Source: Pelodera strongyloides
Lineage: Eukaryota; Nematoda; Chromadorea; Rhabditida; Rhabditidae
Length of the DNA stretch: 64,000 nucleotides
Direction: 5' to 3'
Assembly: GCA_036852015.1 (NCBI GenBank)
Contig: JAANDG010000704.1
Location: 1 to 64,000, forward strand
Part shown: positions 39,679 to 51,951 of the stretch, in pieces
How the letters are laid out: every line of letters starts with the position of its first letter
How positions within the stretch are numbered: position 1 is the stretch's first letter
Position numbers and translations under genes: made by a program
Notes under the pieces: model-generated
Told to the model about the DNA's origin: nothing
Seen by the model: the letters and a program-made list of their open reading frames with translations, nothing else
The model's database searches: none

Positions 39679-40834
39679 GGTTGCGATGTTGTATAGAAAT
39701 GATGTAGAGAACTAAAAAAAAGAATTTGCATGTAAATCAAGGAGACAAGCTTCTTCATTCAAAGCGTTGTGTATAAATTTTGCATATGATAATCAGCAGT
39801 AGCATGGGCTGCGCTTTGAATGAATACGTTTTCAGTGACTTTTCAGTAAAACAAACGTTGTGTTTGTATAAAAACTTCATACCTTGCGGCAGTACGTCGA
39901 ATGAAAGGGCTTGTAAATGCTGTAGTGTAGAGAATGGATCGATGAGAACCAGTGTAATTAAAAATTGACCTCAAGAGGTTCTACTCCGGGATGGTGCACG
40001 TAGAATACCTATAAGTGTTGTGTATCCTCGACACTTATAAATGAAGTTTCTTGACCTAAGCTATCCTTGTGAATTAGCTATCATAGATTTCTCCCACTAG
40101 AGATCTAGGAGAAATAATATGTTAGGAGCATATGACGAAAGGTTCTCTGGGCTAAATGACATAAACACCCGGTACCCCGCGGCGCCCTGTGACACCCATG
40201 GACCCGACGGCGCCCTTGCGACGCCTGAAAACGCCTAATCCACGAGGGCGTCGTGTAGGCGTCATTGAGGCACAGTGTAGGCGTCACTCAGGCTTTTGCC
40301 GTGAGGCGCGGCGCCCGCTTGTTGGACGGACGACCAAACAACGTGTAACCTAGAAATGAGAACCAACTTCCACGCGCAACATGGTGAACGCCAGCAACGA
40401 GAATAGTGTTCACCGGATAGTACTCGAAAAATTGTTTTATTAATACAGTGAATTCAAAAAGAAAACTGCGATGTTACTGTGTGAACCAAAGTAAAGAATT
40501 GTCGTATCTGGCATTGAACAAAGATATAGTTGAGCTCGCACTTACGGGTTTTTACATTCTTTTCAACGCATGACATTCGTAACTCACAGAATTTAACATT
40601 CACGACTATGATAAACAATATAACAAACTCAAGGATAACAAATGTAACAACAAACAAAAAAAACAAGCAAGTTAACAGAAAATCGAGTAAAAACAAAACT
40701 AACAACCATGAGTCTCCATGGGTAGAGTAACAATCAGCCTAGCTCACTATATGCACATTTACGATGTGCTATATTTAATGTCATAAGGCATCATCACACG
40801 CTTAAATAAGCAATAACATTGAAACGAAACTTTC
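39679..40834. other. Intergenic between two minus-strand genes
   Basis: Holds the promoter side of the unrecognised gene and the 3' flank of the transposase-like gene. A GC-rich repeat lies at 40150-40297 (listed separately). 40530-40705 is A-rich with AACAAACAAA runs that could be a worn LINE tail. No exon recognised. Confidence 0.5.
40150..40297 (-). repeat. GC-rich GGCGTC repeat, inverted copy of 51711-51868
   Basis: The block with GACGCC/GGCGTC motifs, from CTAAATGACATAAACACCC through GTAGGCGTCATTGAGGCACA, is present in inverse orientation near 51.7-51.9 kb with near identity. Its GC content is far above the surroundings. Confidence 0.85.
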
Positions 40835-43800
40835 TTAGTCACTGAAGCTCTCATCGAACCTCGCCCTGCGTGTCCTTCGAGTGATCCTCATGGGTGTGCC
40901 AGCTTCTCCAACATTTGTTTGTGCCCGCCTTTTTCTACTCCTAAACAAGTAAAACTGTAAACAGCAATAAGTAGGAGACTGCGGAACATGTCATAAGCAA
41001 ACTTTGAAATTGTACTTTCCTTGAATAAAGTTGCACGCTTTTGAAGCGTAAAAACAAATTAAAAAAAGGAGTAAGACGGAGCATCGGAATACGAATGTCG
41101 GGTTTCATGTGTGGACGTAATGCTAATAGGTGAAAACCGTAAGTATTCAAGATACTTGATTTAACCGAATCTAAACACTGTTGAGGAAAAGGAAAGAATG
41201 TTGACGAAAAGGGAAGTTTATCCACCTACCGTCTCCTTTTGGGTGGAGTCTGAGGGGATGCGCCAACAAGTCCAATGAGCTCCCTTCAAATATAATGCAT
41301 AATAAGGCAAGAAAGGTAAGTTAAGGTTACGGGGTAAGATAACGAGTTATTTCTTCGTAAGCTAAAAAGTCTAAAGCGAAATACCGGCCGGTTTTTGAAA
41401 CGCGTCTCAAGTACTTGCATTCCTATGCATTTATGCGAAGGGGTCTAATTGGGGTCTAGTCTAGTTTTTATTCTTATTTTTGCTAATTTGCATATGCTGC
41501 AAAAGTAGGTGTACGCAATGCGTTTCAAAAACCGGCCGGTATTTCGGCTTAGGCTGTTTTTTTTCTCGTACGAACAGCTCACTCTTATAACCAAAGTAAC
41601 TCGTTATTAAATACAAGCAAACAAAACAAGGAATAGTGACTAATTTGTAGGTGCTTTCAAAAAATCGCTAAAAACGTACGGCGACAACGTATCGTAACCA
41701 AATGTCATGCGGTCGGAATCATCAAGGACCTCAGTCGAACGCGAGCGACTACGTCTAAAGAAAAGGAAAATAGCAATTAAACGAAGCTCGTTCTTATAAC
41801 TAATGCCACTAATACGTAAGCGAACAATTAAAATACGAAATTAACTGATACATAGATAAGTAAAGTAAAGAGTAAAACTAAACTAGGCGCCATAGTTACC
41901 AAGTAACTTTCAAAATTTCACACGGCACCAAATACATTCATCCAGCTATTTTTTGTAACACATATACTCATATACTGTGACAATAAAGGTAAGGTAATTG
42001 AATTGACCTGAATAAGTGAAATGGCGATAGTTGCGCTTCTTCCGATTGTGCCACCGAAGAATCCAAGATCCTTAAAAGTCCTCGTCAAACAAAATGATAA
42101 GTGTAAATTATAAATGCAATAGAGGCAACATACCGGCCGGGTTTTGAAACGCATTGAATCCACCGATTTCTTATGCAACATAACAAATGAACATAAATTA
42201 AATAAAAATTGGAGCCTAGGCTCGAGTAAATTAGTAGCAGAAAAGGATTCAGTTGTCACGATGCGTTTCAAAAACCACCAGGTATTTCTGTTTAATATCT
42301 TTACACAATCAGCATGAATTTAGCCGACATTAATAACTAATAAAGTGACAGTCACTGTATTAAAGTTTTAAATAGTAAGCAAACACTTACATATCCTTGT
42401 CCTCAATTTCGCAAATTGTGCGTACACAGTCTCTTCGTGTTGTGTCGGTTCCTAATCGCCTGCCTCGTCCAGACTTTGTACCGTGACCACCTCCCTAGAA
42501 TTATCGCTTTGTAAGAAAGTTTGAGTTTCTTTATTTTTAATGAGGCAGGGAATTCCAAATATATACAAAGAAATGGCTAACTTGCAAAACGAAAAGATAC
42601 CTCCGTTTTCTGCTGGTTCAGCTTATCCACGTCACATTTTTTCATAAACGAGTCGACGTGCGAAGAAGAATCAATTGCCTTCTGCCAGAAGCTAACCAAG
42701 TGGCTACATAAATGCTTCGCCCCGCAAAAGTTGCAAGCGGCATTTGTGATGTTAGTCCTAAAAGTCGCAATATATAATACAGATTGCCATGCGGGCTATC
42801 GCGCGCCTGGCTACTGGAGCGCGGGTCGCAGCGGCCTGATCAGGGGTCTTTCCAATGTTACGTAGGTGATACTTCGAAGTATTCGCAACGTTTACTTCGA
42901 AGTATTCTAATCATTCGCAATAAAAATGTCCTCGTTTAAATGAAGAGCTCGAAAAAGCTTCATTTCTCCTTTATATACTAAGATTTATCATAACATTATT
43001 GTGTTTTTTAAAGCCAAGGATCGTGCCACCAAAATAGTGGGTAAAATAACAACAAGACTTACATTGTTCCCTTTTGCTGATCATAAACACAAGCCATTCC
43101 GCTTTCCTCATCGAAAATGTTGCACTGGTAATTCGACGCCTTCTGCACAAGTTCATGTATCTTCTTGACACCAACATCTAAATGTTAAAGTTATACAATG
43201 GGCATGTATGTAACTGATTAAGTGGGAATTTATGGCTGCCGCTGCGACGAACCATGTGCGCCTGCAATATATATCCCCTTCATAATTCTGTTTTCTCTGG
43301 TGCAGGCAGTTCTATACAGGAACTTACGTAAAACGGTAGCATGCAGGAACTTACGTGTTTCGACTAGATGTTGTCCGCTGAAGTAGACGGGAACAGGCGG
43401 AATACAGCCCAAAAATTTTGAGTCTGCTTTCCTTGCGTGTTTAGTCAATACATAATCTCCGTGACCACCATTTCCAACGCGATGCAATGCTTTATCATCG
43501 TCTGAAGTTTGTTCGAGTCAAGCATTAGGCAAAACAATGTAAAGGCCAGACGTAATTCCTACTTCGAAATACGCGCGAATGGGATTTCGTTTATTTTGGT
43601 GAATATCGAAAAGTTGGCCTCATTACACATATCAAGCACCCGAAGTGCAGTAAAAGTTGGGAACAACACTGATCTTCGAACCCCTTTTTTACCTGAAAGC
43701 CCTCTTGAGCTATTCTAATTTCCCGTTGCAACCTTTGTTACAAACAACGAAACAACCCTGTCTCATGTATATAAACGGGTATTTATAAGCCTTCCTTTTC

Positions 43801-46800
43801 ATAGAATTCCCACAAAAGAGCAAAACATAGGGTACTAAGCCTCACGCAAAACCTGAACACAGATCAGCGTCAGTCGGTCAGTCAAGCTATGTCTACGGTT
43901 TAATAACGTGCTCGGAGGATCTTAATAAATAGTGGGCCGTAGGATAGACTTACGTTCAAATCCATCTTGCAAGTTTTTCGCAATGTCATCGAGCGCGGTC
44001 GCTCCTTCAACGAATCGCACGAGTTTCTAAATAACTTTTTAATTTAAGTTCATAAAAAAAACACGCACATAGATAAAATGGGTGTAATAAACCCAGCGCA
44101 AAACATGCGAAAAACAATATGTTATTAAAGCTGATTGTAAGTATGAAAAAGTGGACACGGTTTAGAGAAGTCAGCTAACCGCTAAAAGCTCTTTCGCACT
44201 GGGAGCAGTAAAGTCCTACCTTGTGTGACGCTTCGACCCCATTCGTATTTGGAAGTTCTACCCCACACAACCCGTTTCCCCTTGAGTGCAGGGCTAAGGA
44301 GTCAATTAGCACACAGTTATCGTCAGCCCTTAAAACAAAGTATAAAACTGACGTATCAAGGACATTTTTTCTCAAACTCTATAATCTAACACATCGCTCA
44401 GCTTCGAAAAAAACGCATATAAGGTTCTATAACCAACCAAATTACAAATTTTGGAGTCAAGAAACAGACCACTCCTGTGATCTTCAAATAGCGTAACTAG
44501 TTAGCCAACATGACACACAGGAAATTATACCCTAATTTGCATGGCAAAAAAAAAACAATACTTACCAATCGGATAAGAAACTTGGCATGTCCTGCTGTGC
44601 GCGCTTACGATTGTCTCCCTCGAGTTCGGTGAGCGCCAACACTCCAGTTCTTTCTTTGTGTGGTCCATGTTTATTTACGCCAGTCAAAAAAACTTTCGGG
44701 GCACTGCGCTGTAAAAAATGCATAAAACGAGAATACTTACTAAGCGCAACGGTAATCACCGAAAACCCGGTTCATTCAGACTACACAAACTCCTTAAGGG
44801 CGCATTCAGGATCGATTTTGGGAAAGGAAATCATGCAAATGCATCGTTCGGGATGGACATTTCGAAACGTTCTAATGCTTGGAGAAAACCAAAATATACA
44901 TTATGAATTAGCATGGAAAAGTAAAAATTAGCATGGTTTTGAAAAATTTACAAATTAGCATGAATTTGCATGGTTTCCTTTCGGGAAAATCAATCCCGAA
45001 CGCACCCTAAAGCGAATTAACAGTCGCTTTCCACCAAAAAAATTCAAGAAGGGGAGGAGTAAACAGCCGTGCTTGACCCCATTTGAAGAACGTCGCGAAT
45101 TTGCAGTGAAATCTGCATTTCGTCTTGCAAATGCAGAGCATTTTGTAAGCATTTCAACATTTGGATGCTGGGATGCTCCGTTGTGTGTGAAAATTTAAAA
45201 CAGCGTATAGCTCAATTATCCCAGCGTCCACACCATACAAGTTAAAGAATCGGCCAATCGAGGGAAGTGAGTTTCACCATACACAATCGCAAAAAAGGTT
45301 GTTTGAGAACATGTTTATTGAAGATGCCCTTATTTGTTTCCGTTTTATGTTTATTTTCGCAACCTTTTCAAACTAATCTTGGTGAAAAAAACCCCAAACC
45401 GGCTGGCATTTCGCTTTACGTACTCGGATTTCCCTCTCGTCGGCTCCTTGGCGGGATAGCCCTTCGTGGAGTATCTTCTTTGCGTGTACTGCGCAGCCGA
45501 CATGTTGCGTACCAGTGAACAGGCTCGACGTCCTTATAGCGAAAGCCAAAGAAGGGCAGTAATCACTCGCAACGCAAGCGACACGAAGGTCTTCTGCATT
45601 TCGATAGCTCCCGAGCAAATCGTTGTGAATCACATCAAACCAGGATTTATACGATGATCCACATTTGTCCGTATGGACGAAAACGGAGACACATAAGAAC
45701 ACATTGCGCTTGCTCGTATTTCGTGCAAAGTTCCGAGACTTATAGACCAATTGGCTCATGTAATGGCGTCCGAGTGCAAAAGTTGTATCGACTTGTAGGT
45801 ACGGAGATTGGTTTCGTTTATTTCCCAGCACAGAAAGAACCCCCTTCAATTTTCTTTTCGTTGGTTTCGAATTAAAAGCATCAATGGAGGATAGCACACG
45901 TCTTCTTTTCTTCTCAAGGATTTCCTTTTTCATCAATACTTCTCGACGAAATCGATCGACCATTGCAGGCGTATGGATGACAATACCACTATCTGTGATG
46001 CACTTAAGCGAGCGTTGAGATCTGAGCATGTCGTACAACTTGTTCCACTGCGTAGCTTTTCGGCGGCCGCACTTGCTCAAGACCCGTTTCACACGCCTCA
46101 GTGAGGACTGAATCTGAAAAATAATAACGGGTTCGGTAAAAAGAACCCGCTTGGAACTCAAGACATGCATGGCACACGATAGGTAAATAAAATTCCTTCT
46201 CACGATTTTCCCTTTTCCGGGTACTATTTTCCGCTTAAATTATATCTAGGTAGTAGACAATCTTTTCCTTGCGTGTTGCAAAATGTCCTACGCGAACGAG
46301 AAAAGCGTCATATATGCAATTTTAACAAAAAAATATCATATGAATTGTTTACCTGGACGCGCGTAACATTTTCACCCAGAGCCTGATCGATTTGTTTCTG
46401 CACCATTAGAGAGTTGAGGGGTGCTCCTGAGACCATACCCCTGAAAAATGCACATTTTGCACAAAATTCACAAATTTTTGAATCCAGTCAATGGTCAAAG
46501 TATCATAATATTCACAATTTCGACGGTAACGTATAACGTACAACTGCTGCCCAACGGATTACCTTAAAGCGAAACACCAGCCGATTTTTGAAACAAATCG
46601 AGTACACCAGCATTCCTATATATCATATGCAAATGAAAATGAGCATAAATTAGAAAAAAAATCGAGCCATATTCGAGCAACTAGCATATATACAGAAGAA
46701 TTCAGTGGTCCACGATGCATTGCAAAAACCGGTCGGATTTCGCTTTAACAAACTCTCCGAATTATTTACGAATGCAGCGTGTGTGTGCTAAAGCGAATAT

Positions 46801-48471
46801 TTATGCGGGAAACAAGCACAAAACTGCGTTTCCTTCTTTAATTACGCGACTTAACACTTAAATTCGAATATGTCACTGTTTCATGCTATTTGCCGATATC
46901 TGCACACTTGTGCTAAAATTTGCTCTAATAAGACCCCCAAATTTTGCCACGGGTCTGACTAATACGTTTATTGTTGAAAAAATGAACCTTGCAATTTTCT
47001 TTCAACTGCGTAACTTTTGCCAACTTTTGTTATTGTTTCTTTAAACAATAACAAAAGAGTGGCATGATGACATGAATTCTATTAATACAGCTTAACTTGA
47101 AAATGGCCTACACCTACACTACATATTAACCTACCTAATTGATCCGGTCGTCACATGTAGACAACTTTGCACACGCATCGTGTTCTGAACAAAATAGTCA
47201 ATTTCCTCTCGCCATGTGGGGCGTTGAATCTCAAGCGATAGGACGACACATGGACATCCAACTATTTCAAAAACCTGCAAAAAATGCAAATGTATTGAAC
47301 ATGTACGCGAGAACAAAAGGACAACAAGGAAATAAAAAGGTAACGAAGGCGCGAATCAAGAATATATACAGGATTCAGGGCAAAAAATATTAGTTCCCCA
47401 CTTACTTTACGTGTTAACGCATGAGTCGGGTGGTTATTTACGGTCACGACTAGCTGAGCATCCTTCGCCGTGCCCGGTCCCTTCAATAGACGCGGTTTAT
47501 CACCGTCGCACAACATGTAGTAGATTTTCTTGGTCTTGCCTAAACGAGCTTGCTTTAATATCTTATTAGCCTAAAAAATGATGCATGGCAAAGACGGTAA
47601 CATCTACAAAGTACAAAGACTGCAGTAAAGTTCAACAGCGAAGAAAATTAAAAATCCGTCCCTTTTTGCGAAATTCTTGTTCGAAAGTACGGTACTGCGA
47701 ACTCCTCAGTGAATTATTGCTGACGAGTATAATGTGAGGAAATGTAGGTGTATTAAGAAGCAACTCTTAACAACTCTGACTTTAGCATTCGAACTAAGTG
47801 CAAGAGAACTAACTCTTCAAGGAGCGGGTTTCGGGACAGTCACGGATTGCCGTCCAGGGCTGCAACAAGTCCAAATAAAGCAAAAGGTGCGAATGATTTC
47901 ATTAGGTGAAAAAACACCCTTCGCTTTTAAACAAAACTGATTGTTTAAGTATGCTAATTCTACGATAATTGTTAGGTGGCAATAATTCAAGGAAGTTGCA
48001 TACACGTCTCGACATTCCCGTCAGCATACGTAGCAAATTTGTGAAAAATTGCAGTCTATGATTCCCCCCCCCCCACCCCAAGTGTAATAGCAAGCCGGTT
48101 GGCGACCCCGAGTAAAAAAAAGTAATAAGCGAAAACAAAACTTACTCGTGCGAATGAGTACACTTGATCCCTATTATTCTTCAACGAGTCCGCTGACGAA
48201 ATAGTGACTAGACAGCGAGCGTCTCTGCCGATTTGACCCACTTCTTGAGGAATCTTTTCGATTCCAGTGGGCCTAAAAACAATGCCATTAAAACCAAATC
48301 ACACGAGGACGGAAAACGAACAATTCCTAGTAATATGGTTCCACTGATAATAAGCTAAAAAATAAGCAAATGAAACAACAAAATGACGTGATACAGTGAA
48401 AATTACCTTCTGCACATCTCAATAAGTTGAGCCAACTTCGGGACATAGTTCCATTCTGTTATCCCGGACAT
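40835..48471 (-). CDS. Mutator-like (MULE) transposase-derived protein with SWIM zinc finger, 17 exons
   Basis: Exons from the start: 48407-48471, 48146-48272, 47406-47570, 47135-47274, 46353-46440, 45424-46113, 44566-44708, 44220-44328, 43954-44026, 43355-43501, 43063-43177, 42601-42757, 42391-42494, 42008-42070, 41680-41754, 41230-41283, 40835-40940; 806 residues with all 16 joins in phase. The 690 bp exon 6 carries the MULE transposase fold: VDTTFALGRHY with Asp304, then VASDYCPSLAFAI with Asp379 and the His399 block QHVGCAVHA. Exon 12 has a SWIM-like finger ACNFCGAKHLCSHL (C-x2-C, C-x-H), the usual partner of MULE transposases. The tail is Arg-rich and basic (RRSRSRSTE, ITRRTRRARF). I could not place the catalytic Glu. 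No terminal inverted repeats frame the gene, and the split, intact structure suggests a host-maintained gene, though an old autonomous element is possible. An AG 13 bases before the ATG may be a spliced-leader acceptor. Confidence 0.85.
40979..41060. repeat. ~80 bp dispersed repeat, copy 2
   Basis: Matches 10796-10880 (shared CTGCGGAACATGTCATAAGC). Located in the last intron of the transposase-like gene. Confidence 0.7.
41371..41551. mobile_element. Inverted-repeat element (AGCGAAATACCGG family), copy 3
   Basis: AAAGCGAAATACCGGCCGGT at the left, ACCGGCCGGTATTTCGGCTT at the right; about 180 bp. The flanks are CTAA and CTTAGG rather than clean TTAA. It lies in intron 15 of the transposase-like gene. 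Confidence 0.85.
42120..42295. mobile_element. Inverted-repeat element (AGCGAAATACCGG family), copy 4
   Basis: ACATACCGGCCGGGTTTTGA faces ATGCGTTTCAAAAACCACCA with a TTAA at the right. The left tip is degraded. It lies in intron 13 of the transposase-like gene. Confidence 0.7.
42784..42983 (-). mobile_element. Degraded Helitron-like copy
   Basis: The minus strand starts TCTTAGTATATAAAGGAG after A and ends in a worn GCCCGCATGGCAA-like terminus. Internal ACTTCGAAGTATTCG blocks occur twice. It lies in intron 11 of the transposase-like gene. Confidence 0.45.
44794..45010. mobile_element. Inverted-repeat element, GGGCGCATTC family
   Basis: TTAAGGGCGCATTCAGGATC with GGGAAAGGAAATCATGCAA at the left is mirrored by TTGCATGGTTTCCTTTCGGG and AATCCCGAACGCACCCTAA at the right. 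Non-coding, in intron 6 of the transposase-like gene. Confidence 0.8.
45390..45421. mobile_element. Single AGCGAAAT-type terminus at a splice donor
   Basis: CCGGCTGGCATTTCGCTTTA matches the end of the TTAA element family. Read on the minus strand, TAAAGCGAAATGCC directly follows exon 6 and supplies part of the donor GTACGTAAAG. A clear opposite end was not found. Confidence 0.5.
46564..46748. mobile_element. TTAA inverted-repeat element (AGCGAAATACCGG family), copy 5
   Basis: TTAAAGCGAAACACCAGCCG and CGGTCGGATTTCGCTTTAA bound 185 bp of non-coding sequence, both TTAA targets intact, in intron 4 of the transposase-like gene. Confidence 0.85.
48063..48076. repeat. Poly-C tract
   Basis: A run of C interrupted by one A in intron 2 of the transposase-like gene. 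Confidence 0.85.
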
Positions 48472-48599
48472 GTAACCAAACTATCTGTTGCAAAAGAATA
48501 GTTACTCTCCGGTTGACAAATGCAGGAAAATTTCGAGTTTAACAAATAAAAAATACAAGCTTAAACACGGTCAGAATATATGAATACTTTATTCAGTGT

Positions 48600-48745
48600 A
48601 CACCGAAGTAAAGCGGAAGACAAAAAAAAACGACAACAATAATAAAACAACAACAACAACAAAACAAATAACAATGAGAGTAACAAAGCGCATATCACAA
48701 GCGACAACAACTAAGTACAACAAAGGAATGAAGGTACATGTGAAT
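48600..48745 (-). repeat. LINE 3' tail with TTGTTG repeats
   Basis: Plus strand reads ACAACAATAATAAAACAACA with further AAC repeats, directly 3' of the reverse transcriptase remnant on the minus strand. Confidence 0.55.
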
Positions 48746-48747
48746 AA

Positions 48748-48972
48748 CTAAGGGTGAATGTTTCTATTTGCTATTTCATAAAGCTCGATCAGATCAAGCT
48801 CGTCAATGTGGGTTTTAAACGAATCAACGGAACTCGAAAGAACAATACTATCAGGAAGTAGGTTCCACAAACGAGTGGCCCTGTGCTTAAACGTACAAAC
48901 GCACAGAGTAATGACCAAAAAATTCAAGCCACATTTGGTAAACAAGTTCCCTTTGCACTCAACAACATAATT
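48748..48972 (-). pseudogene. 3' remnant of a non-LTR retrotransposon reverse transcriptase
   Basis: The minus frame contains TFKHRATRLWNLLPDSIVLS then VDSFKTHIDEL, the pattern F..R....WN.LP..IV...SV..FK..LD that closes many jockey/CR1-type ORF2 proteins. Only the last ~65 codons remain. Downstream on the minus strand (48600-48745) is T/G-rich, with TTGTTG repeats resembling a LINE tail. Confidence 0.75.
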
Positions 48973-51710
48973 TGCCTAACAACAACAAACAACATTGGTA
49001 AAAAAAAACAGTCCCAAAAATGATCGCTCTGAAAAAATATAAGGTAAAAACAGGTATCGATCTTTGTTTGTACATATTTATGACAAGTCTATTGCTGCGT
49101 ATGGAAATGTGTGTAAAGAAAAGATACTCAGGTAAATTAAAATCAATAATTCACCCTATATCTGCTTACTACATATATTTGTGAGCCGTACTTTGGGGCT
49201 ACTTTTTGGCGCTGTTTTATTAATGCCATAAGTTTATTCGTCTGTGGTGTACGTTTTTTATTGATTCTCTTCACTGCATGCGTGTATAAGATTTGTATTT
49301 AGCGGTTAGCTGAGGTGCGCGTCCTGTCAATAGCGGTGTCAGCCTGTATTGACAGGACATCTTGCCCTTTTCTGTTAATTTTAGTATTCTTAAGACTACG
49401 CCTTTTATCATTTTCTGATCCAGTATGCTATAGCATAACTCACCATTTTACACAAATCCAATTCGTTCTAGCATTGCATAACTCACCATTATGCATATCG
49501 CTTATTTATTGTCTATTTTTTCTTCAGAATGGAACCTAGAAGGCGCGGTTAATTTTTATTTTCATATATTAAGATCGAATAACAAATTTGTCACTCACGG
49601 AATTGACACACTGGAAATTACTGAAGCAACCTAAAAAGACAACGGTTCGACTACCGGTGTACGTTTGTTTTTACCACTTTTCGTACCTCATTCCCTTGTT
49701 TTTTTGTGCTAATTTGCTCTTTATGTTTCCAAGTATGCTGAAAAATTACAGTATTTTGTTACTACACGAGATTATTTTTTAATTTTTCATATTATATCTT
49801 CAAGTTTCGTGCAGCAGTGCGTCATCATTGACAGAATCACATCGAATTTTTTGCAATGCTTGTAAACTCCCATGAATTGCATAATTGTGCAATAGAACAC
49901 ACAAAAACAATAACCATAGCACATGTTTGACGCTCATTTTTGTGTGTAATCAATTATTTTTCTGGACCATGCACTGGTACAGTTCCTCTTCCGCTATATG
50001 ATACAGTTGATATAAACGTATTTCTTCCTACAGCCACAATTTAAAATCCAACCCCGGTTTCACTCGTAGATAAGACTTTTTAGGGGTGAAATATCCAGCT
50101 GTAAATGTGAGCTTTTATAGAGCACTCTTTGTAACCTTGTGGATAATTCGTGCTCGTGCTCGTTCAAACATGATAGTCATTGTAGTTCAAAGATGATAGT
50201 CATTCTTTTTCATTCAATTTGGTTGCATATGTGTATATATGAACGTGAAGTTTAACACGCGCTAAGTATCATCTGCTCATAGATTAGTTCAATTAACACC
50301 AGGAGTTTACGGCGAAGCATAAAGTTTCCTCATCCGTGTTCTATTTTCATTTTTTTCAGGGCAACAATATGTGGCCAGGACAAAACACAGTCCAGTGTAC
50401 GTGTAGTACATAACGGCCAAGTCCAAGAGAACTCTGTCTCGGACAAATTTATATAAGTGAGTCTTTTTCGTTTCTTTTTCTGTGTTTTACAAATGTACCA
50501 TTATTATTGATGAGACATTCGGCATGTTTACACCACGATGTTACTTGGCTCACTGTTTTTCGAATTTAGTTTCCTCAATGCGACAGTATTTGATAATTTG
50601 ATTCAAATTAGACTGATAAGGGACAGAGCCGCTATTTTACTGTTTGCGTGTTTAATTGAGATTGAAGGCTTTCGTGTGCGGTCAATCTGTAATTCCCAAT
50701 GATTCAGTTTAAGTATGAGCAACTGCCGAATGATTCAAGTCTAGTGTTTCTTTCAGGACGAGTTGAAGGTGCGAAGAACAAGGCGCCGATGCAGACATCA
50801 AAGTTCAAATTTCGAGGCACCAAGTGACATAGTACATTCTGCAGTTTTCTGTTACCTTTCTCACTTTATTTGTGCATTAATAACGCGGAATAATTTAGTT
50901 TTTTGCTTCTCAGACTGATTGTCGATTTAACGGCCTTACTCGAATCAACTTTGGTTATGTTCAGAATTATAGAGCAAAATAAAATGACTGAAACTGATAG
51001 AAAAAAAACTTAAGAGGAAGTTTGCATTTTTTATCAGAATTACAAGAAAATATGCACCGAATTAAAATCAAATTCTAGTTTGCTCATATATACGAAAATT
51101 TGCTTGATAAGTAAACGACGAGGTTTAGCCATTAATTATTCCGCGAAATTTCATTTTTTTTTTGGGTTTTTTATTTACTTCTTTCAATTTGCGTATAACA
51201 CAAGTAACTGCATCCAACATATGTTTTTAAAACCGGCTTTCAATTTTTTTTACATGTTTGCCTATGCCATATACAACATCCACCTTGCTTTCCACCTTTA
51301 GTTGTTTATTCTCACTGTAAAAATTTTCCTGTGAATAGTATGGTTATGAATTTGTAGGAATTGTGATTTCGATGAATACGAATGATAATCGACATAAATG
51401 TTGTATACCTATTGATGGTACCGTGTACTGTTTTTTTTGTTGCTTTTATTCATGTTACTGCGAAAGGTGTTTGGCGCACACCTGCGCACCCGAAATGTGA
51501 GCGGCCATGCGTAGGTACACCCATTTTGTAGTCGCACATGGCCCATTTCTACTGTGGCCAATCCCTATTGTTCCAGAAGTGTTCTTGCGGTCGGTGAACA
51601 CACAGTGGCCGCTACGTCAGGGTCCCTGTGCAGTTTTGATTTTTCTAATAGTAAGAAAACTAGGGTACACCTAGTAGACTCATACGACGCCGGAATGAAT
51701 GAAACGCGCC
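48973..51710. other. Intergenic, mostly featureless
   Basis: AT-rich sequence without a supported gene. Two exon-like pieces on the plus strand, 50360-50452 and 50758-50829, have acceptor signals (TTTTTTTCAG, TTCTTTCAG), and the second encodes RVEGAKNKAPMQTSKFKFRG before a stop. The first ends in a stop at its donor, so they do not join into a credible gene. Confidence 0.45.
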
Positions 51711-51868
51711 CCAGTGCGCAACGCGCCCCAGTGCCCAATGACGCCTACACTGTGCCTCAATGACGCCTACACGACGCCCTCGTGGATTAGGCGTTTTCAG
51801 GCGTCGCAAGGGCGCCGTCGGGTCCATGGGTGTCACAGGGCGCCGCGGGGTACCGGGTGTTTATGTCA
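51711..51868 (+). repeat. GC-rich GACGCC repeat, inverted copy of 40150-40297
   Basis: From ATGACGCCTACACTGTGCCT to GGGTGTTTATGTCATTTAG this is the reverse complement of the 40.15-40.3 kb block with very few differences. Confidence 0.85.
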
Positions 51869-51951
51869 TTTAGCCGTTCTCTGTTCATGTTCGGCGAATC
51901 GCCAGCGAAAATATTTTCACTGACTAATCCGCCTAGCAAAGGTAATTTAAT

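Noticed and set aside
44900..45160. Minus-strand frame LTKCSAFARRNADFTANS as an extra transposase exon
   Set aside because: Skipping it keeps phase 0 from exon 6 to exon 7, and no matching donor/acceptor pair was seen; it overlaps an inverted-repeat element.
50360..50829. Two exon-like pieces on the plus strand
   Set aside because: The first carries a stop at its own donor and the phases do not join; no start exon was found.
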